From Bisporella sp. PMI_857 (taxonomy: Eukaryota > Ascomycota > Leotiomycetes > Helotiales > Helotiaceae), in NCBI GenBank assembly GCA_021307315.1, contig JAJSPD010000013.1:558001-622000 (forward strand): a DNA stretch of 64,000 nt. Reading direction: 5' to 3'. Shown here piece after piece: positions 46,917-57,808 of the stretch. Position numbers and translations under genes: made by a program. The notes under the pieces were generated by a model. That model saw nothing but the letters and a program-made list of their open reading frames with translations, did not search any database and was not told where the DNA came from. Every line of letters begins with the position of its first letter. Position 1 is the stretch's first letter.

Positions 46917-47686
46917 GATTATTCTTGTTTTTTGGTCTAATTATTAAATCAGTAGAAGCCAGGAGGTTGAGCGAGTATATGAAGGTTGGCGATAAATAGC
47001 AAAGTCTTGGCTGACAGAGCGGGGGGGAGCTGCGGGAGCTTGAGCAAAGGCTCACAATGGATTCAGCACCCTAGTTCTCGCCTAAATCCCCTGTAATGGG
47101 ATGATGTTCAGGGTCCCAAGCGTATTCGTAAATATTGAAGGAGCTGCGATGGATTAAAGCCGATTAAATGAGACAAATAATGCGAAAGGAGCAAAATTTA
47201 AATGTTTTCCCAAAATGACATCTTGGTTTTTAGCAGATTATTCTTGACGATGGTGGCTTTTTTAGAAATTCGATCATGGAGTAGGGAACATGGATGCACA
47301 CCTTTTTTCATCTGATAACCATTCTTCCACGCTCTTCCCCACCGACGTCATTGACTCTCGCAACACTTCAACCAATTTCATTTAATTTCATCCACACCTG
47401 ATCTAGTTAGAATACCGGAGGTAGCATTGCACAGCCTCAACTCAACCAAATTGCACAAGGCTGCCTCCGATCGGTAGTCGGCACTTGGAGGAGGTGGAAT
47501 AGCCTGTATTCCTAGTGCGGATCCTGAAGGAACCTGCTCACGCGTTAGGATTTGGTCACGCGTCAAGAACGGCCAAATCAACAAGAAAACCGCGTAGAGA
47601 CTCAAGGCTCCTGCTCCTCTGGGAACGTGTTGCCATAGTACAAACCAGATTTGACTAAGGAGCCCGATAATTCTTGAGGAAAAAAA
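46917..47686. other. Divergent promoter region
   Basis: About 770 bp between divergent Slm1 and methyltransferase genes. A minus-strand open frame at 47378-47776 overlaps the methyltransferase start and has no domain. Confidence 0.5.
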
Positions 47687-48328
47687 ATGCAGGAAAAAGA
47701 TACGCCGAAGATACCAAACATACAATCTGCGGATCTGGTGGATTTGGGAGGGTTTCCGTATTTGGAAAAGAAACAAGAAAGCCTCCCTTTACCTCCTGAA
47801 CCACCTGTTCTTAAGCGTAAGAGGGAGGCAGTCGAACCACAAGTCAGAACACTATTGGAGGGCTTGGAGGGTAAGAAAAGAAGGACAATACCACCACTAT
47901 CAAACCAGTCATCTGTCTCAGATCCCACAAAGCAGAATCAAGTCACCAAGGAAGATTCAGAAGATCTAATATCATACTTGAAGAAAATAGCATTGTGTCA
48001 CAAAACTCCTTTCCAAAAGAAGGTGCTAACGACGCTTTGTCAAGTTCCGCGCGGCCAATATACCACGTATGCTGCAATATCTAAGCATCTCTCCTCTTCT
48101 CCTAGAGCAGTAGGGAATGCATTGAAGAACAATCCTTTTGCTCCACAGGTGCCTTGCCACCGAGTACTGGCAAGTGGAGGAGGGCTTGGTGGCTTTTGTG
48201 GCAGTTGGGGCAGAAACGGTGAAGCAGGGCTTAATGATGATAAGAAGCGCAAGCTTCTCAGAGACGAAGGTGTGAAGTTTGATGGAAAGGGGAAAGTGGT
48301 GGGAAGACCTTGGGATGGCTTCAAGTAA
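47687..48328 (+). CDS. MGT1: O6-alkylguanine-DNA alkyltransferase
   Basis: A suicide repair enzyme that takes alkyl groups from O6-guanine onto its own cysteine, acting in the nucleus. Single exon, 213 residues. The active-site motif PCHRV lies near residue 157, preceded by the helix-turn-helix region with the arginine finger (SSSPRAVGNALKNNPF) and by VPRGQYTTYAAISKHL. GGFCGSWGRN follows. The first ~95 residues are an extension before the catalytic domain, with basic runs (LKRKRE, GKKRR) that look like nuclear localisation signals. It is divergent from Slm1 and convergent with Vps24, 179 bp away. Confidence 0.95.
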   Translation: MQEKDTPKIPNIQSADLVDLGGFPYLEKKQESLPLPPEPPVLKRKREAVEPQVRTLLEGLEGKKRRTIPPLSNQSSVSDPTKQNQVTKEDSEDLISYLKKIALCHKTPFQKKVLTTLCQVPRGQYTTYAAISKHLSSSPRAVGNALKNNPFAPQVPCHRVLASGGGLGGFCGSWGRNGEAGLNDDKKRKLLRDEGVKFDGKGKVVGRPWDGFK

Positions 48329-48507
48329 TATCTAATGACAATCCCGTCCTCTTGAATCACCGAACTCGTCTCATCCAGTCTTGATAGAGACAGCTTAAAA
48401 TTGCGTTTCCCCACCAAGCAATATCAAAGCTCTTGTAGAATTGCCGTCATGAACTCCGTTAACTGCCTGTTCATACCCAAACTCCATACCCACCATAATA
48501 TAGCAGC

Positions 48508-49242
48508 TCAGCTCTTTAATGCTTCTAATCGACCCCTCATCTGGTCCAACATAGCCTCCGCATCTTCCTCGTCTTCGTCCTCCGCAACAGGCTCGTGCAC
48601 TGGCGTCGGGGTCGTAGGTGTAGCTCCAACCTTCCCCATCTTATCCTGCAATATCTCCCCAAGCACCTTATCAACCTCACTCTCAACTTCTTCTTCCTCA
48701 TCCTCCTCCAAGCTCTCGGGCATACTATCGTCAATCATCTCTTCAATAATGCCCGCCTTCATCAGCTCCTGGCTTAATTCCCTCATAGTACCCATCAGCT
48801 CCGGCAATCTGACCAGCGTATTCACATCCTTCATAATCCCTACGCTTGCCCTAATGCTCCCCTCAATCTGCCGCGTCGCAAATGCCTCCGATACCTGCAT
48901 GCCCACGCTATTCAATTGTGCTTTTGAGGTCACGAGTCGCTGCGACTGCTTCCGTGTCCGCACAAGCTCGCGTGCGAAGACTCGTATTTCGTTTTGTGCT
49001 GATTTTGCTTGGGAAGGATTCCGTTTTCCACGTGCATCGGCTTGTTTTATGAGGGTTTTGGTTTTGTTCTCGACTACCTTGAGGGTTGCGATGTCACGGT
49101 CGAGCTTACGGACATTTTGTCTGATTAATGTATTGCATTTCCGCACCTGGGAACCGTTAATATATGGACTACGATATACACCAGAAGTAATTACCTGTGC
49201 CTTGGGATCAGGCTTCCAAAAGAGCGATTTCATGGTCTCCAT
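48508..49242 (-). CDS. VPS24: ESCRT-III subunit Vps24 (CHMP3)
   Basis: Vps24 caps Snf7 filaments during vesicle budding into multivesicular bodies. Exons are 49195-49242 and 48508-49146. The 48-nt intron is a multiple of three, so one open frame runs through it, but DPKAQ joined to VRKCNTLIRQNVRKLDRDI is the conserved sequence. The protein is 228 residues. N-terminal helix 1-2 is basic. MKDVNTLVRLPEL and MRELSQELMKAGIIEEMIDD are the Vps24/Did3 signature. The C-terminal third is acidic and ends MRGRLEALKS, a MIM1 motif that binds the MIT domain of Vps4. The length is normal for the family. Confidence 0.94.
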   Translation of the reverse strand: METMKSLFWKPDPKAQVITSGVYRSPYINGSQVRKCNTLIRQNVRKLDRDIATLKVVENKTKTLIKQADARGKRNPSQAKSAQNEIRVFARELVRTRKQSQRLVTSKAQLNSVGMQVSEAFATRQIEGSIRASVGIMKDVNTLVRLPELMGTMRELSQELMKAGIIEEMIDDSMPESLEEDEEEEVESEVDKVLGEILQDKMGKVGATPTTPTPVHEPVAEDEDEEDAEAMLDQMRGRLEALKS

Positions 49243-49817
49243 GTTGACTGTCTTTATGATTTCACGACCACGCAGCGTATGTACAAAGCCGTAGCGCTTC
49301 CCCGTATGGAAACAAGTGTAGAGTGTGGTATTTGTGACAGTTGAGTCAAGAGTCTAATTGTGGTGAGGGTTGCTTCATACGAATACCCGCCAGTGACGTC
49401 CAACCAGAGCCTCAAAACGTGGGGCAGCCTAATCGTGGAACAACAAGAAAAGATGAAGAAACGATATATTTCACATTTCAAGTTCACAGATGCATTTATA
49501 ATAACTACAATCCTGATCAATTGTCTCTAATCCGACAAACAAACTAATTATTCCATTAAACTGTTAGTGAGGTCCGCGGGCCCAAATCCAATCATCGTCA
49601 CGGTCAACCGTCAGGGATCCAATTCTTTCGAGAGGGTTCCATTTCAGGTGCAGCCTTGCCCACACCCACAATCAAAGCAACCTCTCTCTCTCTCTGCTCG
49701 TCAACAACCTCTTCATAATTTCTAAATCTAAGACCTCAACCACAAATCCTTATACTTCTTGATTCTCCCCTGCATTTACGCATACCAATTCTACAACTCT
49801 CTACGGTTACACTGACA
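49243..49817. other. Divergent promoter with CT tract
   Basis: About 575 bp between divergent Vps24 and p23 genes. A pyrimidine-rich stretch with CT repeats (~49680-49700) lies about 120 bp before the p23 start, a common fungal core-promoter feature. Confidence 0.55.
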
Positions 49818-50780
49818 ATGGCTGCTCCCGCGACTCCAGAAGGTGAGACCTTTTCTCTTGAAGCTTTTCAGCTCAGGTGCCTCTGCCTACCGCCGACCAA
49901 AGCTCCTCTACGAGTGAAGCCCATGATATATAATAGATTCAAAGCTATGAACAAGCTAGCTAACGCAATTACAAAGTTCTTTGGGCTCAACGCTCAAGCG
50001 CAACTGACTCCGCCAAGAACTTCATCTACCTAACGATCACCGTCCCCGATGTCCAGAAGTCGAATCTCAAGCTTGATATTCAAAAACAGAGCCTTAGCTT
50101 CAGCGGCCACTCGGACTCGCTCAAGAGAGACTATGCCGTGAAGCTTGAGTTCTATGCCGAGATTGACCCCAAAGACGTCAAGATCAACCACACCATGAAG
50201 AACGTGCAGCTAGTTCTAACAAAGACGGAGCTGAAGGAAGAGTTCTGGCCGCGCCTATTGAAGGAGGCGAAGAAAGCTCATTTCCTCAAGACTGACTTTG
50301 ATAAGTGGGTTGATGAGGATGAGCAAGACGAGGCTCCCGAAGATGACTTAGGTAATATGGGCGGCATGGGTTTGTGATTTTAGATGCTACGAATATAGAG
50401 GCTAACCATGAGCGTACAGGAGGGATGCCAGGTATGGGAGACATGAGCAGCATGATGGGAGGCGCTGGTGGTGTAAGTGATCCCAAATCTTCTAAGTTGC
50501 GGCGTAGCACAAGCGCAATGCAAATGCTCGTCAACCTAAAATATTCCGGATTCAGGATTGCCAATTAACAAACGTCTAGGACTTCGGAGGAATCGATTTC
50601 AGTAAGCTCGGTGGTGCTGGCTTAGGCGATGCAGGTGCAGACGAGGAGGAGGATGATGACGATGACGATGAGGATGAGGATATGCCAGCACTCGAGGGAG
50701 AGGATGATGACGACGATGATGAAGACGAGGCACCGGCAAAGACCAAGGCTTCCTCATCCAAGATCACAGAGGTCAAATAA
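49818..50780 (+). CDS. SBA1: Hsp90 co-chaperone p23
   Basis: p23 binds the ATP-closed state of Hsp90 and slows release of clients. Exons are 49818-49842, 49977-50369, 50420-50472 and 50580-50780, giving 223 residues. The CS domain begins across the first join (VLWAQRSSATDSAKNFIYL), with the conserved NFIYLTITVPDV and FSGHSDSLKRDYAVKLEFY. EFWPRLLKEAKKAHFLKTD followed by FDKWVDEDE is the p23 signature. Then come a Gly/Met-rich segment (GMPGMGDMSSMMGG) made by exon 3 and a strongly acidic tail. The tail is usual for p23 and needed for client holding. Two of the introns are in the Gly/Met region, so the exact borders there rest on frame alone. Confidence 0.94.
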
Positions 50781-52579
50781 ACCTCTGCCTATATAAGAGC
50801 ACGGCGCAGGGAGGCTTCATGGGTTTTCGGTGTTTCTGAAGAGCCTGGGGTTACAAGAGGGCATGCGTCTTTCGAAATGGGTTATATTATGTAGTATGCA
50901 TAATTGCGCAGTGCCCATCACCTGGTCTTTGCGGCTTGGTGCGTAGGTCGCTCAGGATGCCTTATCAAGTTCCTCGACATCCTTTTCAAAATAAAAAGCA
51001 ATGGCTTCTCCTCAAGTATATTGCGGTTTTCTTTTTGTATGTTACATTTCCGCTAAGTCGTGACGAAGAGTTTGCTCTTGTTATCATAGAAGCTTTCCTT
51101 TACCCAAATAGCGATACCATAGCTGGAATTATGATCCCGCTTGTTCAGGTGAAGGCTAGGAGGCCGATAGCCCTGTTTCATCCTGCTTTCTTTCACAGTG
51201 CCAGAGACAAGAACAACCGGGACACCGCCTTTAAGAAGTGTTGTAAATAATTTTTGGTTATCCTTCACATGTACAAAATCCCTCGACGAATGCAAACCTT
51301 GTTGTTACCAATTTACATCATAGTCATGCATACCCTTGTCACTCCCCAAGCTTAAAGTCATGTCTGAACTTCAATTCGCACTCTTGTTCGCGATCAGGCA
51401 CCTCTCGTCATTGAATAAGATGTCTCCTTGCTAGCCTCACACAGTCAGACTCCATGAACCGCGTGATCACGCTTGATCCTTGGTGGTGGTCTGGTTAAAG
51501 AAAAGGCCGCGAAAGTATCAATGGGGACTATATTAATAAGCTGAAGATGGGGAAAGCGCTTTAACTTTGACCTGCACTATTTTGTTGCCAAAATTGCACA
51601 CGTTGTCGGAAGCTTTCACTCTCACCTTTATGCTTATGCTCATGCTTAAAACACTTCGCTTTTCCACGCATTTTATCCTCTAACCCATGCTTGACAAACT
51701 TGTATGACAAATGAAAAACAGCCTTGCTACATGCTGGGGATTTACATATCGCTGGCGCACAGTAGGATCAATGATAAGCAATGGCCCAACAAAGTCTTAC
51801 GGTGTATGTGAAGAAGACTTGCGTTCATCTATCAACTCGCTCTATTTATATGACAAAGAGATGAAATGCCATATCTGATGATGTTCTTTTCACAATGCTG
51901 TTTGCTTTATTTGCTCTACTGTTCAGATCATGTCTACTTCTTGTGCCTCTTCTTTGATTTATTTTTAAAAAGAAAAGGATACGCATTCCTATTCACAATG
52001 TAAAATCATGATTAGAACATGTCCATCTGCTTTTCATCAGAAGATTATGGAATACGGTTGAGGACATTGAGAATTAATAAATCAACCAGATTCGAAGCAA
52101 GATAGAACCGCTTTCACAGAAAATTTTGTAAAACACTTATATATAATTTCTCAAGAATTGTACGTAATCTGCTGTTGCTGTTTTGCTATTGTTGTCATCC
52201 TCGATGCTCTTGTTTGTGCCCATTTCTATGCAATTTGAACACAGATTGTCAATCAAGGAACTAGATGGATTCGATCATGTCGGGATATGATGTGCGTATC
52301 ACATCTCTAACTTACTCTTTCCCTCCCAATCAGTAGGCTCAATTCCTAGCTTAAGCTCGAAAGCAACCCGACCAAAGACCTGATGCTCACCAGGTGCAGC
52401 TCTCCGTGGCCTTCTATAACCTCAGGAAACTCGTGGGCGAGGAGACAGGGGATCATATTGGGCAGTCTGTAGGTCAAGGCAGCGGGGAGAAAGAACGGCA
52501 CTGGCAATGCTCCACATCCTTAAATTGGAGGCGGATGATGGGAAGCTTTACCCTGCTAGGCTACAAACTTTGTTGGTGA
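50781..52579. other. Gene-poor convergent region (1.8 kb)
   Basis: Lies between the end of p23 and the end of the HET gene. AT-rich, many stops; short frames at 50936-51250 and its antisense carry no domain. No feature is supported. Confidence 0.55.
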
Positions 52580-54552
52580 TTACTCCATGACCAGCGTTTT
52601 CACATCAGGCTTTTCCATCAGTTCGCCTTTCATAATGCCATGGAAATAGCTCTCTCCAATGAAGTTCACTCGTGAAGCATCAATTGGTCGTAACACAAGC
52701 GGCATTGAACACCCGAGAACAACAACTACTGCATCACGTACAAGTACATGTGATGGTACAATACCTATATGTCCGCTGTCGAGGATGGCGAGGCGCTTGC
52801 CCCATGAAACTTGAAGGCAAGCCCGGAAGCCATCAAGCGTCATGCTCAGCATATCTGGTGGAGAGAAGAGGGCTTCTTCATCGTCACCATCATCTTCTTC
52901 TGATGCTGATCCTTTAACAGGATCCTCATTACTATCAGCTTCTCCTTGACCAGATATACTTTGTTCTTGCTCCTGATCATCCATGATATCAGATCCGCCA
53001 CTACTCTTGTTAGAAGAGATATTGCTGCCATAGAATCCGCTCACCTTTCGCTGTCGTTTTCACTGTCATAATTTTGTGGTGGCTCCATCATGCGGTTGTT
53101 CCTATTCCCAATCAACGTTCGACAAAATGTATCGAGCACATTCTCAACACCGTATCTTTTAGCAACCTCATCCCAAATCGGGCCATCATCAAGTATCATA
53201 TTCAACCAGTGATTAAATATCTTCGAGTCGCTGCCGCTCTTACCATTCTCATCCGCTCGCCCAAACGTTTCTATGTCCTCAAAAGCCATTCCATCATCTA
53301 CCTCGCTAACCAAAACAACATTGCCAACATGGACGGCCGCAACAGATATATTGTTATCGAAGAACGACACTTGAGGGGAAGAGTCACCAGCAGCCATATA
53401 CTTCTCAAAATGCGGAATAGGTGAGCCGGGAACGGAGTTACCGCCCACATAGCGATCATGAATGCAAATTCCCGGGATAAGCTGGTCGGTACTCCAGTCA
53501 GGCACCCAAGAAGGGAGATCATTGAAGTTTCTGGGATGTCTGCCAGCGCAGATCATATCTAACGAGCGTGTAGCGGCGACATGCTTCTTAAAAAGATCGG
53601 TGTAGGTCTCTTGCGGCGAAATTGTGTAGTCGGGCTTGATCCCGATATTGTCGACATCTCCAGAGAGACCAAGAAGACCAAAGACTTTATCTCTTGGATC
53701 TGTGGCTTCGCAATCGCGGTGCTGGTTGAGCAACTCCAGGAGAGTGAAGCATGGGCCAGCTGGGGTGGTCCTTCGGCACTGAGCCATGCGGATTCCCTGC
53801 ATGAAAGCATCTAGGCGCTCATCAGGGAAACCGCTAGATATGATAGAATCGATGATGAACCAACTTGACTCGATGGCGTATGCCGTAATCAGAAAATACA
53901 ACCACGGCAAAACCATCCCTCCACATCTAACTCTTGCCATGTCCTGTTTAGCCAGGGACAGCTCCTGAACGATCCAGACCCGCAGCCACCAAGGCCGCTT
54001 GAAGATATGGGCCAAAGCCCTTGCTACACCAGGCGTGCACTTCTCGAACTCCTCCGCGAACACTTCTTGAGATTTGGCATCGGAGCCTTGGGTTAATTGC
54101 TCTTCGGCATCTGGCACAAGCGCCCCTAGCCTCCCGATAAGCTCCATTGCTGCTGCATCGTCATCGCCATCGGCTTTCCCAAGCCAGACCTCGACAGTCG
54201 TGGCCAAGGAGTAAATGTCTCGCATCCGCAGAACCTGTCTGCTCCTCTCGCCCAGATCAGCCTGGTTAATGCACACGGCATCGATCCAGAACGTTCGCCA
54301 TTCCGTGGGATGACGCATGTGCTGGAGCGCGTCGTATAAATTGATGGTCACGTCTAAGGCATGACCGTCGACAACGATGGCCTTCTGCACATTGGGATCG
54401 CCCCATGTGTATGAAAGGGCTGTGAATCTGAGGTTCTGATCAAGTTCGGCATGCGAAAGTTTGCAGTAGATGTCATCATTGAAGTTACCGGGTTGGAGAC
54501 TGAGGAGGCGGATTTCATTCGTGGTTTCGGCAAGCGGAGAGTACGGGTACAT
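52580..54552 (-). CDS. HET-domain protein
   Basis: HET proteins trigger cell death or signalling when genetically different hyphae fuse; most members have unknown ligands. Exons are 53045-54552 and 52580-53003, joined over a 41-nt intron (GTGAGC to AAGAG), giving 643 residues. The HET domain covers about residues 45-190, with the three usual blocks: FTALSYTWGD, WIDAVCINQAD and RVWIVQELSLA. DPRDKVFGLLGL follows, as in many HET proteins. The second exon adds an acidic insert (EEDDGDDEEA) and a C-terminal block (KRLAILDSGHIGIVPSHVL and VNFIGESYFHGIMKGE). No NACHT, ankyrin or WD repeats are attached. The intron is short but the join keeps frame. Confidence 0.92.
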
Positions 54553-55196
54553 GGTGGGAAAACCTAGGGCTCAAAGTCTATGCTAGTCTTGGAAATTCAT
54601 ACGCCAATGTCTGATTGACTCCTATTCCCTAGATCACGAGAGATCATAACTGTGTGACAAAGGAGGTTAATGGCATTGTTAATGTTAGTCACGGCGCCTC
54701 GCTGTAAGGCGGGTGGTGTCTTGACTTGAGGAAGGTATACCCGAAATGGACGGGTCGCAATTACACCTGAAAATTGGCGTTACACAAACTATTTCTTTCT
54801 CATTGGCTACACAGAGTAAGAAATAGCGTTGAAACGACATTGCTACTCAAAAACGATGTGGCGCTTGTATTTATAGCCTAAAAAAGGAATAGGATTAAAG
54901 CATGGAGCTGCATTATGTTTGGAATGTAATTGTTGTCAATTGCATAGTCAGAGCACGATTCCATTTTGAGGCCAATCAGATGGATTTGTAGATGCCCGTT
55001 ATATATGTATCTAAGAGAAAACAGAGCAAGCTTAACAAACTTGACCACCTTTTCCATATGTCAAATCGAGGATTCAATATCTGGGACGCCCAGTCTCATA
55101 ATCACCAAATGGCTCGTCCCAAAATCCTGGGCACGTCAAATTATCTCCGGAAAAGACTGATATTCTTAGGAAATTATATTTCTCTGGATGACCTCT
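54553..55196. other. Intergenic, no feature seen
   Basis: Holds the HET promoter and the 3' flank of the ubiquitin-like gene. AT-rich; no supported feature. Confidence 0.5.
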
Positions 55197-55934
55197 TCAG
55201 CTTCTATAGAGTCTATCCGTTTGATGAGCAATTGGAATCATTCCTCCAAGTAACCTCCCAACAATATCTAAGGTACTCTCTTTTTGGATGTTGTAATCCT
55301 TTAACGTCCTTTCCTCTTCCAATTGCCTCCCACCAAACTGAAGTCTCAGACACGCCTACTCTATTCCTGATTTGTCTTCGATAAGAGCCTTCACGATCTC
55401 AATGGGATTATCTGGTTTAGCACAAATAGTGTACATGCGCCTATCAGCAGATATTGCGTTAGCCAATTGTGATATAGCTGCTGCGTACAGGTGAGTAACG
55501 AAAGCTTGGTACCCAGACATCGATTTCACAAAGATCTGCATCTCTCCTTCGTCACATTGTCTGACTGCTATTGGTCTGGTGTCCTTGAGATATAGCATTG
55601 AATTACCTGTGATATTATAGTACGACAGTTTTCTTCCATTTTCGCATAAGATCGTCACACCATCTTGATTAGCGAGGGAAATTTCCTGATGGAGTGGTGG
55701 AATAGACCTCTAGATCTCAATCTCCTCTTTGATGTAATACACCAGCTTATTTTCGGGGATCCGAACGAGTTTCTGGCTAGAGGACTTGGACCCTTGATTG
55801 ACTGAATGTGACTGACTTTGGCCATTGATGAGCTCCTTCAAGGTCTGGACCCTGATAGCAGTTTCTATCCTGAGCGTAAAATCGCTGTGTCCTGGACGTT
55901 TGACTTGAAGTTCCATTGTGTTGTTTCTAGCCAT
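55197..55934 (-). pseudogene. Divergent tandem ubiquitin-like gene, interrupted by one stop codon
   Basis: Two ubiquitin-like domains in a row can be read from exons 55813-55934, 55513-55707 and 55197-55440 (introns 105 and 72 nt). Domain 1 runs from MELQVKRPGHSDFTLRIE through SIPPLHQEI and GRKLSYYNI. Domain 2 starts MQIFVKSMSGRMY across the second intron. It continues IEIVKALIEDKSGI and [17 protein letters not shown], then KESTL and a Gly-Gly at its end, followed by a 14-residue tail. Codon 134 of 187 is TAG (55356-55358), at a place where the frame and the spacing to ubiquitin are otherwise preserved. Both domains are strongly diverged. It may be a recent pseudogene, a truncated gene or an assembly error. 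The first intron's borders are the least certain. Parts of domain 2 look closer to true ubiquitin than domain 1 does. Confidence 0.68.
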
Positions 55935-55955
55935 GCCACTCGCTAAGCGGTTAAA

Positions 55956-57260
55956 ATGATATATATTTGGGTGCCAGAAGCTCCAGCTGGGCCAGTTTTT
56001 GTAGATCCAGACAATGTCTCAGTCAAGATGGCCAGTGGTAATGTGATAAGATATAACTCAATTTACGATGCCGCAAAGTTCATTGCATCTGAGCTTCTGA
56101 ACAATGACGCAGAGGTCTGGGAGGATTGCACCATTTTCTGTCGCACCTGAGCTCTTTACGTCCGATAACTCGGTGAAAGTGAATTTCCCACGTCCGACAA
56201 ATGACGACGGTTATGGATTTCGGTCCTGTTGGGCCACAGTTCTGAAGCAGTTTAGCGGCTCGGATGATTTCAATCCTAATGAGGACCATCGACGTCGTCG
56301 AGTGCCGCTATCCGTCGTCAATTGGGCAGATGGATGCTTCCTCAGCGAGCTACAGTCAACAACAATATAGAGACTTCTAGCGTCTTCGGTTTCGCAGCGA
56401 CAAATCGGGCCATCAGACGTTCTGCTTCATGATATCACCTATGTGTATCACAAAATGTTCATAAAGATCTTCCAAGAATCAGGGGCCACTACTGTAGAGG
56501 GGATGGGCACTATATGCCTCAAACCTCTGTTCCGAGCTCAGATCTTGCAGCAACAGTTGCTGGTACGGCTGGACTTGCAATTGCGCGAGAGAGCCACGCA
56601 CCTATTACGTCTGCAGAATACCTGGGTATGAGAAAGCAAAGATTCCCTATACTTTAGCCTTGATCGTATTGCCGAAAGAGCACACTGTCCTCTTCTCAGA
56701 ACAACTCAATTGGATCGGAAGTATGTCTAGGCTCTTGATTGTTGTTCTGGATGCTACATGGAATCATGACGATGCCTACGATTACAGCCCCGGTGGAGTG
56801 CCAATCAAGATAAGGGTCGAAGAGCTGCGCAACAAGATTGAAAATACTAGGCGCCTTGTTCTTCATTTGGGCGAGATAGTATACCATACGTATACATCTC
56901 ATTTCTTTAAAGCCTCGAATTCTTAGTTCACGGCCAACTCTGAGATGAGGGTTGAAATTGAAGATGCGGTCATACTTCTAAGGGCGATTGAGGAGGCAGG
57001 ATGTCACAAATGAGATAGTACATCTCAATCGGCTGTACTTGATAGAATTTTCGCGCATTATGGTCTCGAGGGCACACGGTGGCTCTTGTTGGCGTGGGTT
57101 TTGAATCTGGTGAAGAACTCGTCGATATGCGAAGCATTGCCAAAAGACTTCGATGTGCTACTACGGAATCGAGCATGCTTCCTTGCGTAGAAATAGAAGC
57201 TTTTGTAGCCCTTTCGTTTAACGAGCAGAGTTTCATGTTAGGACTTGTAAAATAAGTCAG
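55956..57260 (+). pseudogene. Unresolved coding relic beside the ubiquitin-like gene
   Basis: I could not build one complete gene here, but several plus-strand pieces look protein-coding. They are a frame from 55956 (MIYIWVPEAPAGPVFVDP), a possible join over a 41-nt intron (56117-56157) into LFTSDNSVKVNFPRP then GYGFRSCWATVLKQF, a piece in another frame near 56540-56640 (LAATVAGTAGLAIARESHAP), one at 56660-56926 (LLIVVLDATWNHDDAYDYSP) and one near 57060-57250 (GHTVALVGVGFESGEELVD). No domain is recognised. It may be a multi-exon gene with poorly visible splice sites or a decayed gene. It would be divergent from the ubiquitin-like gene with almost no space between. Confidence 0.3.
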
Positions 57261-57270
57261 AACTTAAAAA

Positions 57271-57344
57271 ACTGACTGACTGACTGACTGACTGACTGAC
57301 TGACTGACTGATTAATTGGTTGATTGATAGATAGATAGATAGAT
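57271..57344. repeat. (ACTG)10 and (GATA)n tetranucleotide repeats
   Basis: Ten perfect ACTG units (57271-57310) are followed after a short AT-rich link by about five GATA units (57326-57344). They lie in the spacer before the glyoxal oxidase 3' end. Confidence 0.93.
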
Positions 57345-57808
57345 TGACAGACAATGAAATAGCGAGCGACAAGTGGAACTCTCCTAGTCGTAGCAAGGAA
57401 ATCTTACAACAGCGGAGGAAGAGCTCACATGGCGCCAAGAAAAATAGCGCTAATAGCATCGAACCTGACTTAGATAGGGGTGAAGGGCAAATGAAGTCAA
57501 AGACGGGTAGACCAGTTTTCTAACCGCCGCCTCTCGTAGACAGAACGCAAGATCCGAGCAATTCTTCAAAACTCTCCTATATAATGGCAAATTTAAAAAG
57601 ATAACTTCACGCACGGATTGAATCTAGGTTGAACGAGTGAATGAGATATATACATTAAATGAGGGAATTATCACTCTATGTCCAATCTACTTACAAACCC
57701 AATATTTTGATCATCCGTCACGTATTATAATTACCCCTCCAGCCCACTCTACCACCAAACACCGCTCCTTAATGCAACGCTAGACAAAACGAGAGGAAGC
57801 AGTAATGC
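57345..57808. other. Intergenic, no feature seen
   Basis: Short spacer holding the glyoxal-oxidase 3' UTR. Confidence 0.5.

Noticed and set aside
47378..47776. 132-codon minus-strand frame in the Slm1/methyltransferase spacer
   Set aside because: It overlaps the alkyltransferase start in antisense and has no recognisable domain.
50576..50776. Minus-strand Ser-rich frame
   Set aside because: Antisense of the acidic tail of p23.
57271..57344. Tetranucleotide repeats as a possible CRISPR-like or telomere-like array
   Set aside because: Units of four bases without spacers are simple microsatellites.
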